Notes: generated from the letters alone by a model not told the origin. Positions 16,988 through 26,633 are shown, counted from the stretch's first letter. The stretch: DNA of 64,000 nucleotides from G965200765 sp965200765 (GCA_965200765.1 OZ241380.1:1550001-1614000); one strand, 5' to 3'. Program-made: numbers and translations.

Positions 16988-17935
16988 CTACATCAAACCC
17001 AGACTCGACTTGACTGCTTCCAGGCCATCACCACCATCCAAAGTCGTAACGCCATCCAACCACATGTCCAATACTCCCGAATTGGCTTTCAACCACTCGG
17101 CCGCAGCAACATTCGGCTCTGCACCATCATCGAGAATTGCACCCATGATCTCGTTTTCCATCGCCAGAGAAAAAACAAGATTCTGCAGAAACTTGCCCAT
17201 ATTGGGGCATTCGGTAACGTAACCGGCACGCGTATTCGTAAACACCTCTGCACCACCGAAGTTCGGACCGAAGTATTCGTCACCGCCACTCAGATAGGTC
17301 AACTGAAAATTGGCATTCATCGGATGTGGTTCCCATCCCAGGAAGACAACTGGCTCTTTGCGCCGATCTGCTCGAGCTACTTGAGCAAGCATACCCTGCT
17401 CACTGGATTCAACCACTTCAAAGCCATCAAGATTGAACGCATTGCTGTCAATCATCGATTGAATCAGTCGATTGCCATCATTGCCGGGTTCAATTCCGTA
17501 GATTTTCCCATCTACAGCATCCTTGATCTTGACTATGTCCGCAAAATCACCCACGCCCATGTCAGCGGCATACTGGTTCACTGCAAGTGTGTACTTGGCA
17601 CCAACAAGATTTTTCGCAACTGTTTCAACCGACCCGTCATCTCGGTACGGTGCAATGTCTGCCTCCATGGTCGGCATCCAGTTGCCAAGAAATACATCAA
17701 TATCGTTGTTCTTCAAACTCACATAAGTCACTGGCACGGACAAGACTGTAGCACTCGGCTCGTAGCCCAACCCTTCCAGCACTACTGAAGTTGCTGCTGT
17801 GGTCGCGGTGATGTCAGTCCAGCCCACATCTGAAAATCGAACTGGTTTGCAACTCATGGAATCTGCACCGGAAACCGGTGCTGTGCCTATAGCAATTGAC
17901 CCGAACAACACCAAGGATTGAATGAAAGATTTCAC
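16988..17935 (-). CDS. proX: Betaine/choline-type ABC transporter substrate-binding protein
   Basis: 315 residues from a GTG at 17935. That start is chosen because GGGAGGA precedes it by about 8 bases and it gives a clean signal peptide (VKSFIQSLVLFGSIAIGTAPVSGA); the frame is open further upstream but without signal-like sequence. The OpuAC fold is supported by 'VGWTDITATTAA' and 'NWMPTMEADI' and by GWEPHPMNANF; the tryptophans of these segments form the aromatic cage for quaternary ammonium groups in the family. The ligand may be choline, betaine or a relative. First gene of the transporter operon. Confidence 0.9.
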   Translation of the reverse strand: MKSFIQSLVLFGSIAIGTAPVSGADSMSCKPVRFSDVGWTDITATTAATSVVLEGLGYEPSATVLSVPVTYVSLKNNDIDVFLGNWMPTMEADIAPYRDDGSVETVAKNLVGAKYTLAVNQYAADMGVGDFADIVKIKDAVDGKIYGIEPGNDGNRLIQSMIDSNAFNLDGFEVVESSEQGMLAQVARADRRKEPVVFLGWEPHPMNANFQLTYLSGGDEYFGPNFGGAEVFTNTRAGYVTECPNMGKFLQNLVFSLAMENEIMGAILDDGAEPNVAAAEWLKANSGVLDMWLDGVTTLDGGDGLEAVKSSLGLM

Positions 17936-17978
17936 AGCCGTTTTCCTCCCTTGTAGAATTGGATTAAAGTGAAAATTT

Positions 17979-17997
17979 ATAGTCAAGTATAGACTAT
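17979..17997. promoter_or_regulatory. Inverted repeat upstream of the betaine-type transporter
   Basis: ATAGTC (17979-17984) and GACTAT (17992-17997) lie as a perfect inverted repeat with a seven-base spacer, 44-62 bases before the GTG of the binding-protein gene. It is placed as an operator would be. No candidate regulator gene is nearby. Confidence 0.3.
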
Positions 17998-18117
17998 TGG
18001 TTGGTATCGAATGTTGCGGAATTTGAAATTCCGGGTCAACGCGACGCGCGGGATTTGGTAAAATCCATGTTTTCATAATTGCGATGTTCGCTTGTTCAAG
18101 AGGAGATGACAGCTGAC

Positions 18118-18585
18118 ATGTACAAATCACTATTGATTGATCCGGAAAAATGCACCAGTTGCCTGCAATGCGAACTGGCGTGTTCATTCGAAAACGAAGG
18201 AATATTCAATCCGGCAAAGTCACGTATCAAAATTTTCGAGTTCGAGCACGGACTACGATCGATTCCCTATACCTGCACCCAGTGCGAAGAGGCTTGGTGC
18301 CTGCACGCTTGTCCGGTTGAAGCAATCAACATCAATTCGGCAACCGGTGCCAAAGAAATTGACAATGCGTTGTGCGTGGGATGCAAGGTATGCACCATTG
18401 CTTGCCCATTCGGCACAGTCAATTACAATGTTGATACTGGCAAGGTGATCAAATGCGACCTGTGCGGCGGCAATCCGCAATGTGCCGAGGCCTGCCCCAC
18501 CGGAGCAATTGTATACGTCGATGCCAACTGGACTGGCTACGACAAAATGCGCGAATCTGCAGTAGAAGCGCATTCGGTGAATTAG
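18118..18585 (+). CDS. Polyferredoxin with four [4Fe-4S] sites (AorA/CooF-like)
   Basis: 155 residues holding four Cys groups: CTSCLQCELAC, CTQCEEAWCLHAC, CVGCKVCTIAC and CDLCGGNPQCAEAC, enough for four [4Fe-4S] clusters. It belongs to the electron-transfer subunits of aldehyde:ferredoxin oxidoreductases and CO dehydrogenases. An ATG four codons upstream (18106) touches the AGGAG, so the ATG at 18118, 12 bases from it, is preferred but not certain. The next gene, an FAD oxidoreductase, completes an AorA-AorC-like pair. No catalytic subunit is adjacent. Confidence 0.85.
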   Translation: MYKSLLIDPEKCTSCLQCELACSFENEGIFNPAKSRIKIFEFEHGLRSIPYTCTQCEEAWCLHACPVEAININSATGAKEIDNALCVGCKVCTIACPFGTVNYNVDTGKVIKCDLCGGNPQCAEACPTGAIVYVDANWTGYDKMRESAVEAHSVN

Positions 18586-18625
18586 TAACTATTTCATGTT
18601 CATCACTGTACCGGACAGGCAATTT

Positions 18626-19873
18626 ATGCATCATGTAATCGTCGGAACCGGCCCGGCCGGAATTATTGCGGCAGAAACAATCCGAAAACTGTCACCGAAC
18701 GCGTCAATTTCACTCGTTGGAGACGAACCTTATCCTCCGTATTCCAGAATGGCGTTACCGTATTTCCTTTCAGGCAACGTAAAAGAAAACGGAACCTACT
18801 TGCGGCATGATTCAGACCATTTTTCAAAATTGAAAATTGATCTTCGTCATGGTCGGGTTAGCCAGGTCAGTCCCGAGCAGAGTACGGTCAAACTGGAAAG
18901 CAATGAAGAACTTCAATACGACCGGTTGTTGCTTGCAACCGGTGCCAGTGCTGTTCGACCTCCAATCGAGGGGATGGAGTTGCCGAATATTCATAATTGC
19001 TGGACACTGGACGATGCACACCGTATCTTAAGGTCAGTCAAGCGCGGTGACCGGGTGGTATTGCTTGGTGCCGGATTCATCGGTTGCATTGTTCTGCAGG
19101 CACTGGTTGACATGGGGCTTGATTTGACGGTCATTGAGTTGGCCGATCGAATGCTGGCGCGCATGATGGATAAAACAGGCGGTCAGATGATCAAAGACTG
19201 GTGCGAAAGCAAAGGCGTAGCAGTTCGGACTGGCAGCGAAGCGGTAGGAGTCAGTCAGTCAGATTCAGAATTGAAAATCAAATTACGCGACGGTTCAATC
19301 ATTCATGCCGATCATATTGTCAGTGCGGCCGGAGTTCGACCCAATATTGATTTCCTGAATCAATCCGGCATCGCTACAAGTAGCGGTATTCTGGTTGACC
19401 ATGCCCTGCAAACCAGCATAGCAAACATTTACGCTGCCGGTGATGTTGCCCAAGGACCTGATTTCAGCACTGGAGAACAACAAGTGCATGCAATTCAACC
19501 CACTGCGAGCGAGCATGGAAGAGTTGCTGCACAGCAAATGACCGGACAGAAGCTTCGCTACAAAGGAAGCTTGTCCATGAATGTGTTGAATACATTGGGA
19601 TTGATCACAAGTTCATTCGGAATCTGGGATGGATTGCCAGACGGTGAGCGTGCTACCGCAGAACACAAGGAAGCATCTCAATACCTCAGGCTTGAATTCA
19701 ATGATGATGTATTAATCGGTGCTTTGGCAATTGGACTGACTCAGCATGTGGGCGTGCTACGCGGTTTGATTCAAACCAGAGTTCGTTTAGGCGTATGGAA
19801 AGAACGTCTGCTTCGGGACCCGTCTTTGGTAATGAATGCCTATCTTGCACAAGTGCAGGGTACTCGATCCTAA
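18626..19873 (+). CDS. FAD/NAD(P)-dependent oxidoreductase (AorC-like)
   Basis: 415 residues from ATG 18626; ten codons further up lies another ATG (18596) with no ribosome site. It has the N-terminal FAD motif IVGTGPAG, the ATG motif LLATGASA, a central NAD-binding motif VVLLGAGFIG and the C-terminal FAD motif YAAGDVAQG, the layout of pyridine nucleotide-disulfide oxidoreductases without the redox disulfide. It begins 40 bases after the polyferredoxin gene. In bacterial tungsten aldehyde oxidoreductase (AorABC) such a protein couples the Fe-S chain to NAD; here the partner enzyme is not in the window. Confidence 0.85.
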   Translation: MHHVIVGTGPAGIIAAETIRKLSPNASISLVGDEPYPPYSRMALPYFLSGNVKENGTYLRHDSDHFSKLKIDLRHGRVSQVSPEQSTVKLESNEELQYDRLLLATGASAVRPPIEGMELPNIHNCWTLDDAHRILRSVKRGDRVVLLGAGFIGCIVLQALVDMGLDLTVIELADRMLARMMDKTGGQMIKDWCESKGVAVRTGSEAVGVSQSDSELKIKLRDGSIIHADHIVSAAGVRPNIDFLNQSGIATSSGILVDHALQTSIANIYAAGDVAQGPDFSTGEQQVHAIQPTASEHGRVAAQQMTGQKLRYKGSLSMNVLNTLGLITSSFGIWDGLPDGERATAEHKEASQYLRLEFNDDVLIGALAIGLTQHVGVLRGLIQTRVRLGVWKERLLRDPSLVMNAYLAQVQGTRS

Positions 19874-20207
19874 GACTTGTTTGACTGTAAATCTAACCTT
19901 TGGACATTCCAATTTTTGTCTGGGCTTGATTTGGAGTCCATGTGTTCGCCTGAGTCGAACACGCTTGTTGCGACTTCCGAGTAGGATGACACTCAAACAT
20001 TTGCTCACCCTGTTTCCAACTGAAAAACCGTCACTTTACATTACGCTTGTACCGGTCCGCATTGGGTGAACACAACGAAGAAACTCTTGCAATGATTCGC
20101 GAACAAACTTCAACTAATGCCACTTGGGGACATTTTTGCTAGGCTATTGCCTCTGAAATCACTCGTTCAACTCGGATAAATCCGGCAATTTACTTCGAAA
20201 TGCTACT
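19874..20207. other. Intergenic region before queG
   Basis: No gene is supported here. A hairpin GTGTTCG (19942-19948) with CGAACAC (19956-19962) has no T-run. A short plus-strand stretch around 20060-20144 reads SALGEHNEETL, which resembles the C-terminus of CoA-transferase family III proteins, but the rest of such a gene is absent and the frame is broken upstream. Confidence 0.4.
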
Positions 20208-21263
20208 ATGAACTCAGACATGTTCACACTAGCGGCAAAAATAAAGTCCTGGGGACAGGAACTGGGCTTCCAGCAAATCGGCATTACTGATACCGACTTG
20301 ACACAAGCCGAAAACTTTTACTTGAAATGGGTTCAGAACGGCATGCATGGCGAGCTCGATTACATGACTCGTCATGGCACCAAAAGAACGAGACCGGGTG
20401 AACTCATTCCCGATACTGTACGTATCATTTCGGTACGAATCGACTATTTCCCACCCGACACTGCCCCAATGTTGGAAGTACTTGACAATCCGGAACTAGC
20501 ATACATTTCACGATATGCAGTTGGACGTGACTATCACAAACTAATTCGCAAGCGACTTGAACAGCTCGCGCGCAGAATCCAGAACGAAGTTGGTCCATTC
20601 GGCTACCGTGCGTTTGCTGACAGTGCCCCGGTACTCGAGAAGCCCATCGCCCAGAAAGCCGGCCTTGGCTGGATTGGAAAACACTCCAATTTATTGAATC
20701 GACGAGCAGGCTCGTGGTTCTTTTTGGGGGAACTTTATACAGACTTGCCGCTTCCGGTTGATTCGCCAGAATCAGAGCACTGTGGACAATGTGAAGCTTG
20801 CATCAGTGCCTGTCCCACCAAAGCGATTGTTGCACCCTACACTGTTGATGCCAGACGGTGCATATCTTATCTGACAATTGAACTGAAGGGACCCATACCC
20901 GAGGAATTTCGATCAATGATTGGAAACCGAATTTTTGGTTGCGATGATTGCCAGTTGGTTTGTCCATGGAATCGGTTCGCCAGTGAAACTGAGGAGGAAG
21001 ACTTCACCGCGAGGCACGGTCTCGATTCCTCCAGACTGGTTGCATTGTTCAATTGGGACCGAGAGCAGTTTTACAGATTCACCGAAGGCTCAGCGATCCG
21101 ACGTTTGGGATATGAGCACTGGCTTAGAAATGTTGCTGTTGCCTTGGGGAATGCCCCAACAAACGCTTCCATTCTCCATGCACTCCGCAACAGGAAGAAT
21201 GATCCATCTGCATTGGTCAGAGAGCACACCAATTGGGCTTTGAAACAACATGGTGAAGTTTAA
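20208..21263 (+). CDS. queG: Epoxyqueuosine reductase QueG
   Basis: 351 residues. It performs the last step of queuosine synthesis on tRNA, reducing epoxyqueuosine with cobalamin and two [4Fe-4S] clusters. The DUF1730 region with 'KLIRKRLEQL' and 'DSAPVLEKPIAQKAGLGWIG' is followed by the ferredoxin-like Cys groups CGQCEACISACP and CDDCQLVCPWN, and a C-terminal HEAT-like part. Length is normal. In many Gammaproteobacteria it lies beside orn, as here, though an insertion now separates them. Confidence 0.95.
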   Translation: MNSDMFTLAAKIKSWGQELGFQQIGITDTDLTQAENFYLKWVQNGMHGELDYMTRHGTKRTRPGELIPDTVRIISVRIDYFPPDTAPMLEVLDNPELAYISRYAVGRDYHKLIRKRLEQLARRIQNEVGPFGYRAFADSAPVLEKPIAQKAGLGWIGKHSNLLNRRAGSWFFLGELYTDLPLPVDSPESEHCGQCEACISACPTKAIVAPYTVDARRCISYLTIELKGPIPEEFRSMIGNRIFGCDDCQLVCPWNRFASETEEEDFTARHGLDSSRLVALFNWDREQFYRFTEGSAIRRLGYEHWLRNVAVALGNAPTNASILHALRNRKNDPSALVREHTNWALKQHGEV

Positions 21264-22002
21264 TGTATAAATTTTTACTCGAACTCAACTAAAACCAAGT
21301 ATCAAGAGGAAGACAATCCTGTTCACTTGGGCCATTTGAAACGAATTGGCACAATTTAGAACATGCCTCTAACTGTTACAAATGGTTGTCGAATGATACG
21401 ACAAAACGATCCGGATCAGCATACAGTCGAGTTTGTATGCCGATTCGGACTTTCCTTACTAATTGTTAGATGCATGGTTAAGAACATTTGCCGTTCAGTT
21501 ACTTTTGATTTCAATCACATACTGATTCAACACTTCCATATCTGCCTTGTTGTCCACAATATCTGATTCGACTTCAATCAGCCAGATTGAGATAAATGAT
21601 TGTTTGGCCAATTATCGACAATCCATGCTAAATCTTGGTTAGCGAATCTACGCCTTGAGTCGATTTATCTTCTTCTGATTATGCGAATTTCTTTTGCATT
21701 ACCAAGCGCTTTTTTCGTGACCGGCACATAGCGTTTCTATAACTTCATATTTTGAATGAATCTTTTGTGAAAACAAAAAACATGAATTTCAAGAAATTCG
21801 TTATTCACCATTTCGATAATTGAACACAAAACCAGTACGGACACAGTTTTATCCAAAAAGTATAAAATCTATTTCGCGGTTTCCAGGTCACATCCGATTG
21901 CCACAGATCGTCTGACCTCGAAGGCAACAACTCGAAAAGCTTGGTGCACTAGTGAATATTCGCTACTTGCACCAGTTTCGGATCCTGCTACTGGCCGCCC
22001 GA
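21264..22002. other. Gene-poor region between queG and the IS remnant
   Basis: About 740 bases, more A+T-rich than its flanks, with no recognisable gene. The longest open stretch (21363-21566, plus strand, 67 codons) has no ribosome site and no family signs. On the minus strand downstream of the transposase stop, frames stay open for about 50 codons, but nothing typical of the integrase half of an IS3 transposase is readable. It is probably decayed insertion DNA. Confidence 0.4.
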
Positions 22003-22413
22003 CTATTGGTACCATGTCGATGACGAAATGCCCAGACAGCGTAACACACCGTTCAACCTGTTCTTCCCCTCAACATGCGACAGTTCGTCCTTGACCACTG
22101 TTTTTAATTCATCGCTTAATTTCAATTTCCCAAACATTTTTGTTAGCACACGTATCGCAATTTTCTGCTCGCTGATCACCTGATCGCGCCCGGCCAATTC
22201 CTTCTTCAAGCGTTCAATCTCCTCACGCTCCGGCGAAACACTGCCGCTCAATCGCTCGCTACCACCCTCGATGAACAAGTCCCGCCACCGATACATCGTC
22301 TGCTCCGATACACCCGCCTCCCGAGCCAGCGACACTATCGAACCTTCTCGGCGAATTGCACTGAGGGCCCAGCGCTTGCGAAATTCATTGTTAAATCCTT
22401 TCCTTCTTCCCAT
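22003..22413 (-). mobile_element. Truncated IS3-type transposase (OrfA-like part)
   Basis: 136 residues. It begins with MGRRKGFNNEFR and a helix-turn-helix (SIVSLAREAGVSEQTMYRWRDLF), followed by a coiled-coil/leucine-rich region. It ends at GISSSTWYQ, where family proteins would continue into the DDE integrase domain. The DDE part is absent. GGAGG precedes the ATG. The remnant separates queG from orn, which are neighbours in many relatives. No clear terminal inverted repeat pair was found, so the element is incomplete and probably inactive. Confidence 0.7.
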
Positions 22414-22498
22414 TACTCTCCTCCCTGGATTGACGTTGAAATACTAACACTATTCCATATCTCATTAGGTCGATTCAAGACAAAACCAGACGAACTTT

Positions 22499-23071
22499 CT
22501 AATCATCAATCGGATTGGTCAAAAGGAAATTATCCCGATACATCCGCATTTCCTCAATTGACTCGAGGATATCGTCCAGTGCGCGGTGCTTACTCTTTTT
22601 CTTCTTTTCATCTACCAGGTCTTTCCGCCACCGTCTCGCCAGCTCTTTCAGTGTACTAACATCCAAATGACGATAGTGCAAATAATTTGAAACTTGCGGC
22701 ATATACCTGTCCAGAAATCTTCGATCTTGACAGATCGCATTTCCGCAAAGCGGAGACCTGCTCTTGGTTGCGTACTTGCGTAAAAATACCAAAGTCTGCC
22801 GCTCAGCTTCTTGTTCATCAATCGTTGATTGACGAACCGCTTCAATCAAACCGCTCGCAGAATGCGTCTTTTTGTTCCAGCAGTCCATTCCTTCAAGTAT
22901 TTCATCACTCTGGTGAATTACCAGTACTGGTCCTTCTCCAATTATGTTCAAATGCATATCGGTAACAATCGACGCAATTTCAATAATTCTGTCATTCTCC
23001 GGCGATAATCCGGTCATCTCCAGATCAATCCAGACGAGGTTGTTTTTCTTCAATTTTGCTGGGTCAGACAT
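22499..23071 (-). CDS. orn: Oligoribonuclease
   Basis: 190 residues from ATG 23071; the frame extends to a TTG at 23101 but without family sequence. This DEDDh 3'-5' exonuclease finishes RNA decay by degrading 2-5-mers (including pGpG). Visible motifs are WIDLEMTG (ExoI), 'PLCGNAICQDRRFLDRYMP' (ExoII) and 'HRALDDI' (ExoIII). The fold ends with an IEEMRMYRDNF helix. It is divergent from the queG side in usual fashion, with the IS remnant between. Confidence 0.95.
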   Translation of the reverse strand: MSDPAKLKKNNLVWIDLEMTGLSPENDRIIEIASIVTDMHLNIIGEGPVLVIHQSDEILEGMDCWNKKTHSASGLIEAVRQSTIDEQEAERQTLVFLRKYATKSRSPLCGNAICQDRRFLDRYMPQVSNYLHYRHLDVSTLKELARRWRKDLVDEKKKKSKHRALDDILESIEEMRMYRDNFLLTNPIDD

Positions 23072-23241
23072 GGGCTCGTTGGCAGTATTACAATGATTCA
23101 ACTAATTCAATCCTTTTCCATTTCAATCAAATGCGAGAGTTCATCATTGACATCTGGCACATGTCAGAATCTGGACGGTACGAACAGCATGAGTTAAAGT
23201 CGCTCTGGTAGCAAGTATACTCCGATTGCTTTCCAGATACA

Positions 23242-23299
23242 GTGATTTTGTCAGACAAATTTCCTTCAAGGTGATTTTGTCAGACAAATTTCCTTCAGG
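23242..23299. repeat. Tandem 29-bp direct repeat, two copies
   Basis: A unit beginning GTGATTTTGTCAGACAAATT occurs twice in direct succession (23242-23270 and 23271-23299), differing at one base near its end. There is no spacer, so it is not a CRISPR. It lies between orn and the ornithine-cyclodeaminase-like gene, 171 bases upstream of the orn start. Each unit contains TTTGTCAGACAAA, a 13-base near-palindrome. Confidence 0.9.
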
Positions 23300-23345
23300 C
23301 CAATGAACAACGATTGTTTCCATTGCAACCATGGACAGAACACAA

Positions 23346-24365
23346 CTACATGTCGCGCGGTTTAGAATAATGCGTTAGCATAGTACCGATATTTGCTTCT
23401 CGGGCCCGCTTGACAGCAAGTGTTCCAAGCATGATATCGCTGATTGCGAATCCCTTGTGCCAGAACAGACTTCGCTCTGTATCCGATTCGCGCCCTGGCT
23501 GCAAGCCAGCAGCAATTTCTCCAATATCGCAATAAATGTGTTCGTCTCGCAATTGCCCTGACTGGACCATTTCGGCAAAGCAACCGTACGGGGAGATTTT
23601 GCATTGATTCCAATCGTCAACCACCATCTTGTCTACAGAAAATGGAAGCTTGGGGTCAACAGACAGCACAGCACCGTAAGCCTGCAAATGAGCGCCTGGC
23701 TTAAGATCCGAATCTGCCACCAAAATTTCATGCTCCAGCAAACGTGATGCATCTATGATAATGTCAGCATCCTTCACGGTGTCTGAACAATTGTCCTTGA
23801 CGACGATCTCTTTCCCCAATTCTTCCGACAACTCGGCGGCGAATCTCTCCCGAGATTCCGGACGCTTGCTGGTGACCCGAATTTCTTCAAAATCAAATAG
23901 CCAATCCAGCATTCTTACATTGTACCAAGAGGTTCCTCTCGCGCCGATATGCCCCAGAACCTTCGAGTCTGTGGAGGCAAGGTGCTTTGCACCAAGCGCA
24001 GTAACGGCACCAGTGCGCATCCATGTAATCAAAGTGGCATCCACAATTGCAAATGGTACACCGGTTTCCGGATTGTAAAGTGTCAACATAGCGATTTCAG
24101 ACGGCAAGTTGTACTCGTAGTTACCGTGAAAATCACCAATCACTTTCACTCCGGCAACATTCACCGGTTCAACATAGCCTTTCAAAATGTTGAACAGCTT
24201 GTTTGGAAAATCAAGGACCAAGTGGCTTTTTGAAGGCATAATCACTTTCTTCTCGCCATGTGCAATGAGTCCGTCTTCTATGGCATCCAGAACATCCGAA
24301 AGACTGAGTTTCAAGTTGTCCATATCATCCTTGGACAAATACAAAATTTCGATCGCGTCCGTCAT
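23346..24365 (-). CDS. Ornithine cyclodeaminase/mu-crystallin family protein
   Basis: 339 residues with an NAD(P)-binding Rossmann core around GHIGARGTSWYNVRML (near 140-155), in place of the usual GTGVQA, and a segment 'VKVIGDFHGNYEYNLPSE' typical of the subgroup often annotated as tyramine oxidase subunit B. The family includes ornithine cyclodeaminase, alanine dehydrogenase and imine reductases. It is transcribed divergently from an arginase-family gene across a 261-base gap, which suggests linked use of guanidino or amine compounds, but the reaction is not known. Confidence 0.8.
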   Translation of the reverse strand: MTDAIEILYLSKDDMDNLKLSLSDVLDAIEDGLIAHGEKKVIMPSKSHLVLDFPNKLFNILKGYVEPVNVAGVKVIGDFHGNYEYNLPSEIAMLTLYNPETGVPFAIVDATLITWMRTGAVTALGAKHLASTDSKVLGHIGARGTSWYNVRMLDWLFDFEEIRVTSKRPESRERFAAELSEELGKEIVVKDNCSDTVKDADIIIDASRLLEHEILVADSDLKPGAHLQAYGAVLSVDPKLPFSVDKMVVDDWNQCKISPYGCFAEMVQSGQLRDEHIYCDIGEIAAGLQPGRESDTERSLFWHKGFAISDIMLGTLAVKRAREANIGTMLTHYSKPRDM

Positions 24366-24626
24366 TTTCCCTCTTCGTAGTCAAGTGAATAGCCTGTTGC
24401 CGGAACCAGGCACGGCAACGACTCAAATTGGAACCGTAGTTGATACAAAGGACAATCATTGTACAATTTTCCATCTGCTTGACTATCATTGCACACGAAT
24501 GCATTAAAATCAATCCTTGCAAATCACTGTAACCGTATACACTTTTCTGAACAATGACACAGATTTGCTCCATTTGGCAAAACTTCTGATATTTCGAATC
24601 CACCAAACCACAGGAATCTTCCAAGC

Positions 24627-25595
24627 ATGTATATTTATGAAGCATTCAGAGACCCCAAGAAGCGACCGCGCTATTCGGGATTGCCTTCCTTTTTCCGAAC
24701 TCCCTATGTTGATGAAGATTGGTCAAATGTGGACATCGGACTCATTGGAATTCCTTTTGACGGCGGTGTTACGAATCGAACCGGTGCAAGACATGGACCT
24801 CGGGAAATTCGCAATCAGTCCTCTCTTGTCCGCACCATCAATCAATCCACAGGCATCTGTCCATACGAGCTGGCAAATATTGCTGATATCGGTGATGCGT
24901 GGGTGCAACGTCCCTTTCACCTTGAAGAGAGTTTGGAAGAAATTGCCGAATTCTACACTGAAGTTCACAAGGATGGAATCATTCCAGTGTCTGCGGGCGG
25001 CGACCATTCTGTAACACTTGCTGAATTTCGCGGCATTGCCAGTGAGAGACCGGTTGGAATGGTCCATTTTGATGCACACTGCGACACCGGAGATGATTAT
25101 CTCGGCTCAAAGTTTCATCACGGTTCACCGTTCAAGAGAGCAGTAGAAGAAGGACTCCTTGACCCCAAGCGAACCATCCAGATCGGGATACGAGGGTCAC
25201 TAAACTATCGGGACCTCTGGAACTTCAGTCACGAAAGTGGCATGCGTGTGGTGTACATGGAAGAATTGCATGAACGCGGCTGGAAAGACATCATGGTCGA
25301 AGCGCGCGAAATTGTCGGGGACGGTCCCACCTATATCAGCTTTGATGTGGATGGATTGGATCCGGTATATGCACCTGGAACAGGTACACCCGAAGTCGGT
25401 GGGTTTTCGACGATGGAAGCGCAATTCATGATTCGCGAATTGCAAGGCCTGAATCTGGTAGGCGGTGATGTGGTTGAAGTGGCACCGCCTTTCGACCCTT
25501 CTGGATACACCGCGCTGGTAGGTGCAACGATTATGTTTGAAATTTTGTGTGTTGTAGCCGATTCGTTTCATCAACGGAAATCAGACCAAAGTTGA
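24627..25595 (+). CDS. Agmatinase/arginase family ureohydrolase
   Basis: 322 residues. The dimanganese-site motifs are intact: GGDHS, DAHCD and SFDVDGLDPVYAPGTGTPE. These enzymes split urea from agmatine, arginine, guanidinobutyrate or similar compounds. The Mn-binding residues are all present, so it should be active. Substrate assignment within the family is not possible by eye; length and the 'PEVGGFSTMEAQFMIREL' region fit agmatinase/guanidinobutyrase more than arginase. A SpuC-like polyamine aminotransferase at 37 kb would fit a putrescine route. Confidence 0.9.
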   Translation: MYIYEAFRDPKKRPRYSGLPSFFRTPYVDEDWSNVDIGLIGIPFDGGVTNRTGARHGPREIRNQSSLVRTINQSTGICPYELANIADIGDAWVQRPFHLEESLEEIAEFYTEVHKDGIIPVSAGGDHSVTLAEFRGIASERPVGMVHFDAHCDTGDDYLGSKFHHGSPFKRAVEEGLLDPKRTIQIGIRGSLNYRDLWNFSHESGMRVVYMEELHERGWKDIMVEAREIVGDGPTYISFDVDGLDPVYAPGTGTPEVGGFSTMEAQFMIRELQGLNLVGGDVVEVAPPFDPSGYTALVGATIMFEILCVVADSFHQRKSDQS

Positions 25596-25808
25596 TTGTC
25601 AAATCTGAAAACAGACAGTTTTCTTACTGTTTCCGTCAGGCAAACAAAAATTCTGGCCTAATGATTTCCCGGACTATTATCAGTTGACCTCTCCTTTCAC
25701 CAAATTTCTGTAGTTCGCATACAGGGCACTACAAGTGCCGTCATCGCGGGAATGACCGGTTGAGTACGAACGTAACTTCTTGGGGCAAGAAAAATTCTTC
25801 AATTGCAA

Positions 25809-26609
25809 CTATTTTGTTGTACGCGTATACCGAAATGGCTGGCTAATCAATCGATCGATTCGAACTTCGTCGATTTTGCGAAACACCGGCAATCCAATGG
25901 ACATACCCGAATGACCGTGCTCGGGCTGGTCCCGGTAAGTTCCAAATAGCCTATCCCAAATCGGCAGATTGAAACCGAAATTGCTGTCAGTTTCATAGCG
26001 AGTGACAGAGTGATGCACGCGATGCATGTCCGGAGTCACCACGAACCATCTCAAATATCGATCGATGATTCGAGGAAGCTGAACGTTTCCATGATTGAAC
26101 ATGGAGGTGGCATTCAACACGATTTCGAATATGACAATCGCGATCGCCGGTGCTCCAATTACAGCAACTGCGGCAAATTTGATCACCATTGAGATGAGAA
26201 TCTCAATCGGATGAAATCGAAAACCGGTCGTAACGTCAAAATCCAAATCCGTGTGATGCATCAGATGAAAGCGCCAAAAAAACGGTACCTTGTGAAACAT
26301 GACATGCTGTGCATACACAACCAGGTCCAACGCGATAATCGTAACAATAACTGCTAGCCATGCTGGTAGATCCAACCAGTTCAACAACCCAAATCCCTGT
26401 GTTTCCAAGTGAATGCCCCACATGACAATTGACAACGGCACCACAACTCGTACCAAAGAGACATTCAAAGTTGAAATGGCGAGATGATGAATCCATCGCC
26501 GTCCCCGCCGGGATTTCCAAGGACGTTTGGGCAAGTGCGTTTCCCATACCGCCATCGCAAGCAATATAGCCAAAAATGCGCCGAGTCGAATTACGATTTC
26601 GCTGGTCAT
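25809..26609 (-). CDS. Sterol desaturase/fatty acid hydroxylase family membrane protein
   Basis: 266 residues with four to five membrane segments. The di-iron histidine clusters of the superfamily are present: QHVMFHKVPFFWRFHLMHH, then NHGN and MHRVHHSV. These enzymes hydroxylate or desaturate lipids in the membrane. It lies 24 bases after the MoeA-MobA fusion gene on the same strand, so it may be the last gene of the cox run, though a link to molybdenum enzymes is not obvious. Confidence 0.85.
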   Translation of the reverse strand: MTSEIVIRLGAFLAILLAMAVWETHLPKRPWKSRRGRRWIHHLAISTLNVSLVRVVVPLSIVMWGIHLETQGFGLLNWLDLPAWLAVIVTIIALDLVVYAQHVMFHKVPFFWRFHLMHHTDLDFDVTTGFRFHPIEILISMVIKFAAVAVIGAPAIAIVIFEIVLNATSMFNHGNVQLPRIIDRYLRWFVVTPDMHRVHHSVTRYETDSNFGFNLPIWDRLFGTYRDQPEHGHSGMSIGLPVFRKIDEVRIDRLISQPFRYTRTTK

Positions 26610-26633
26610 CGTCCGTTCAATACAAGAATTTGA

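Noticed and set aside
16919..17788. 289-codon plus-strand frame over the betaine-binding protein gene
   Set aside because: Antisense shadow of proX; no start site or domain.
20060..20144. Remnant of a CoA-transferase family III gene
   Set aside because: Only about a dozen residues look alike, and no upstream part can be found in any frame.
23242..23299. Possible CRISPR array
   Set aside because: Only two copies with no spacer between them and no cas genes in the window.
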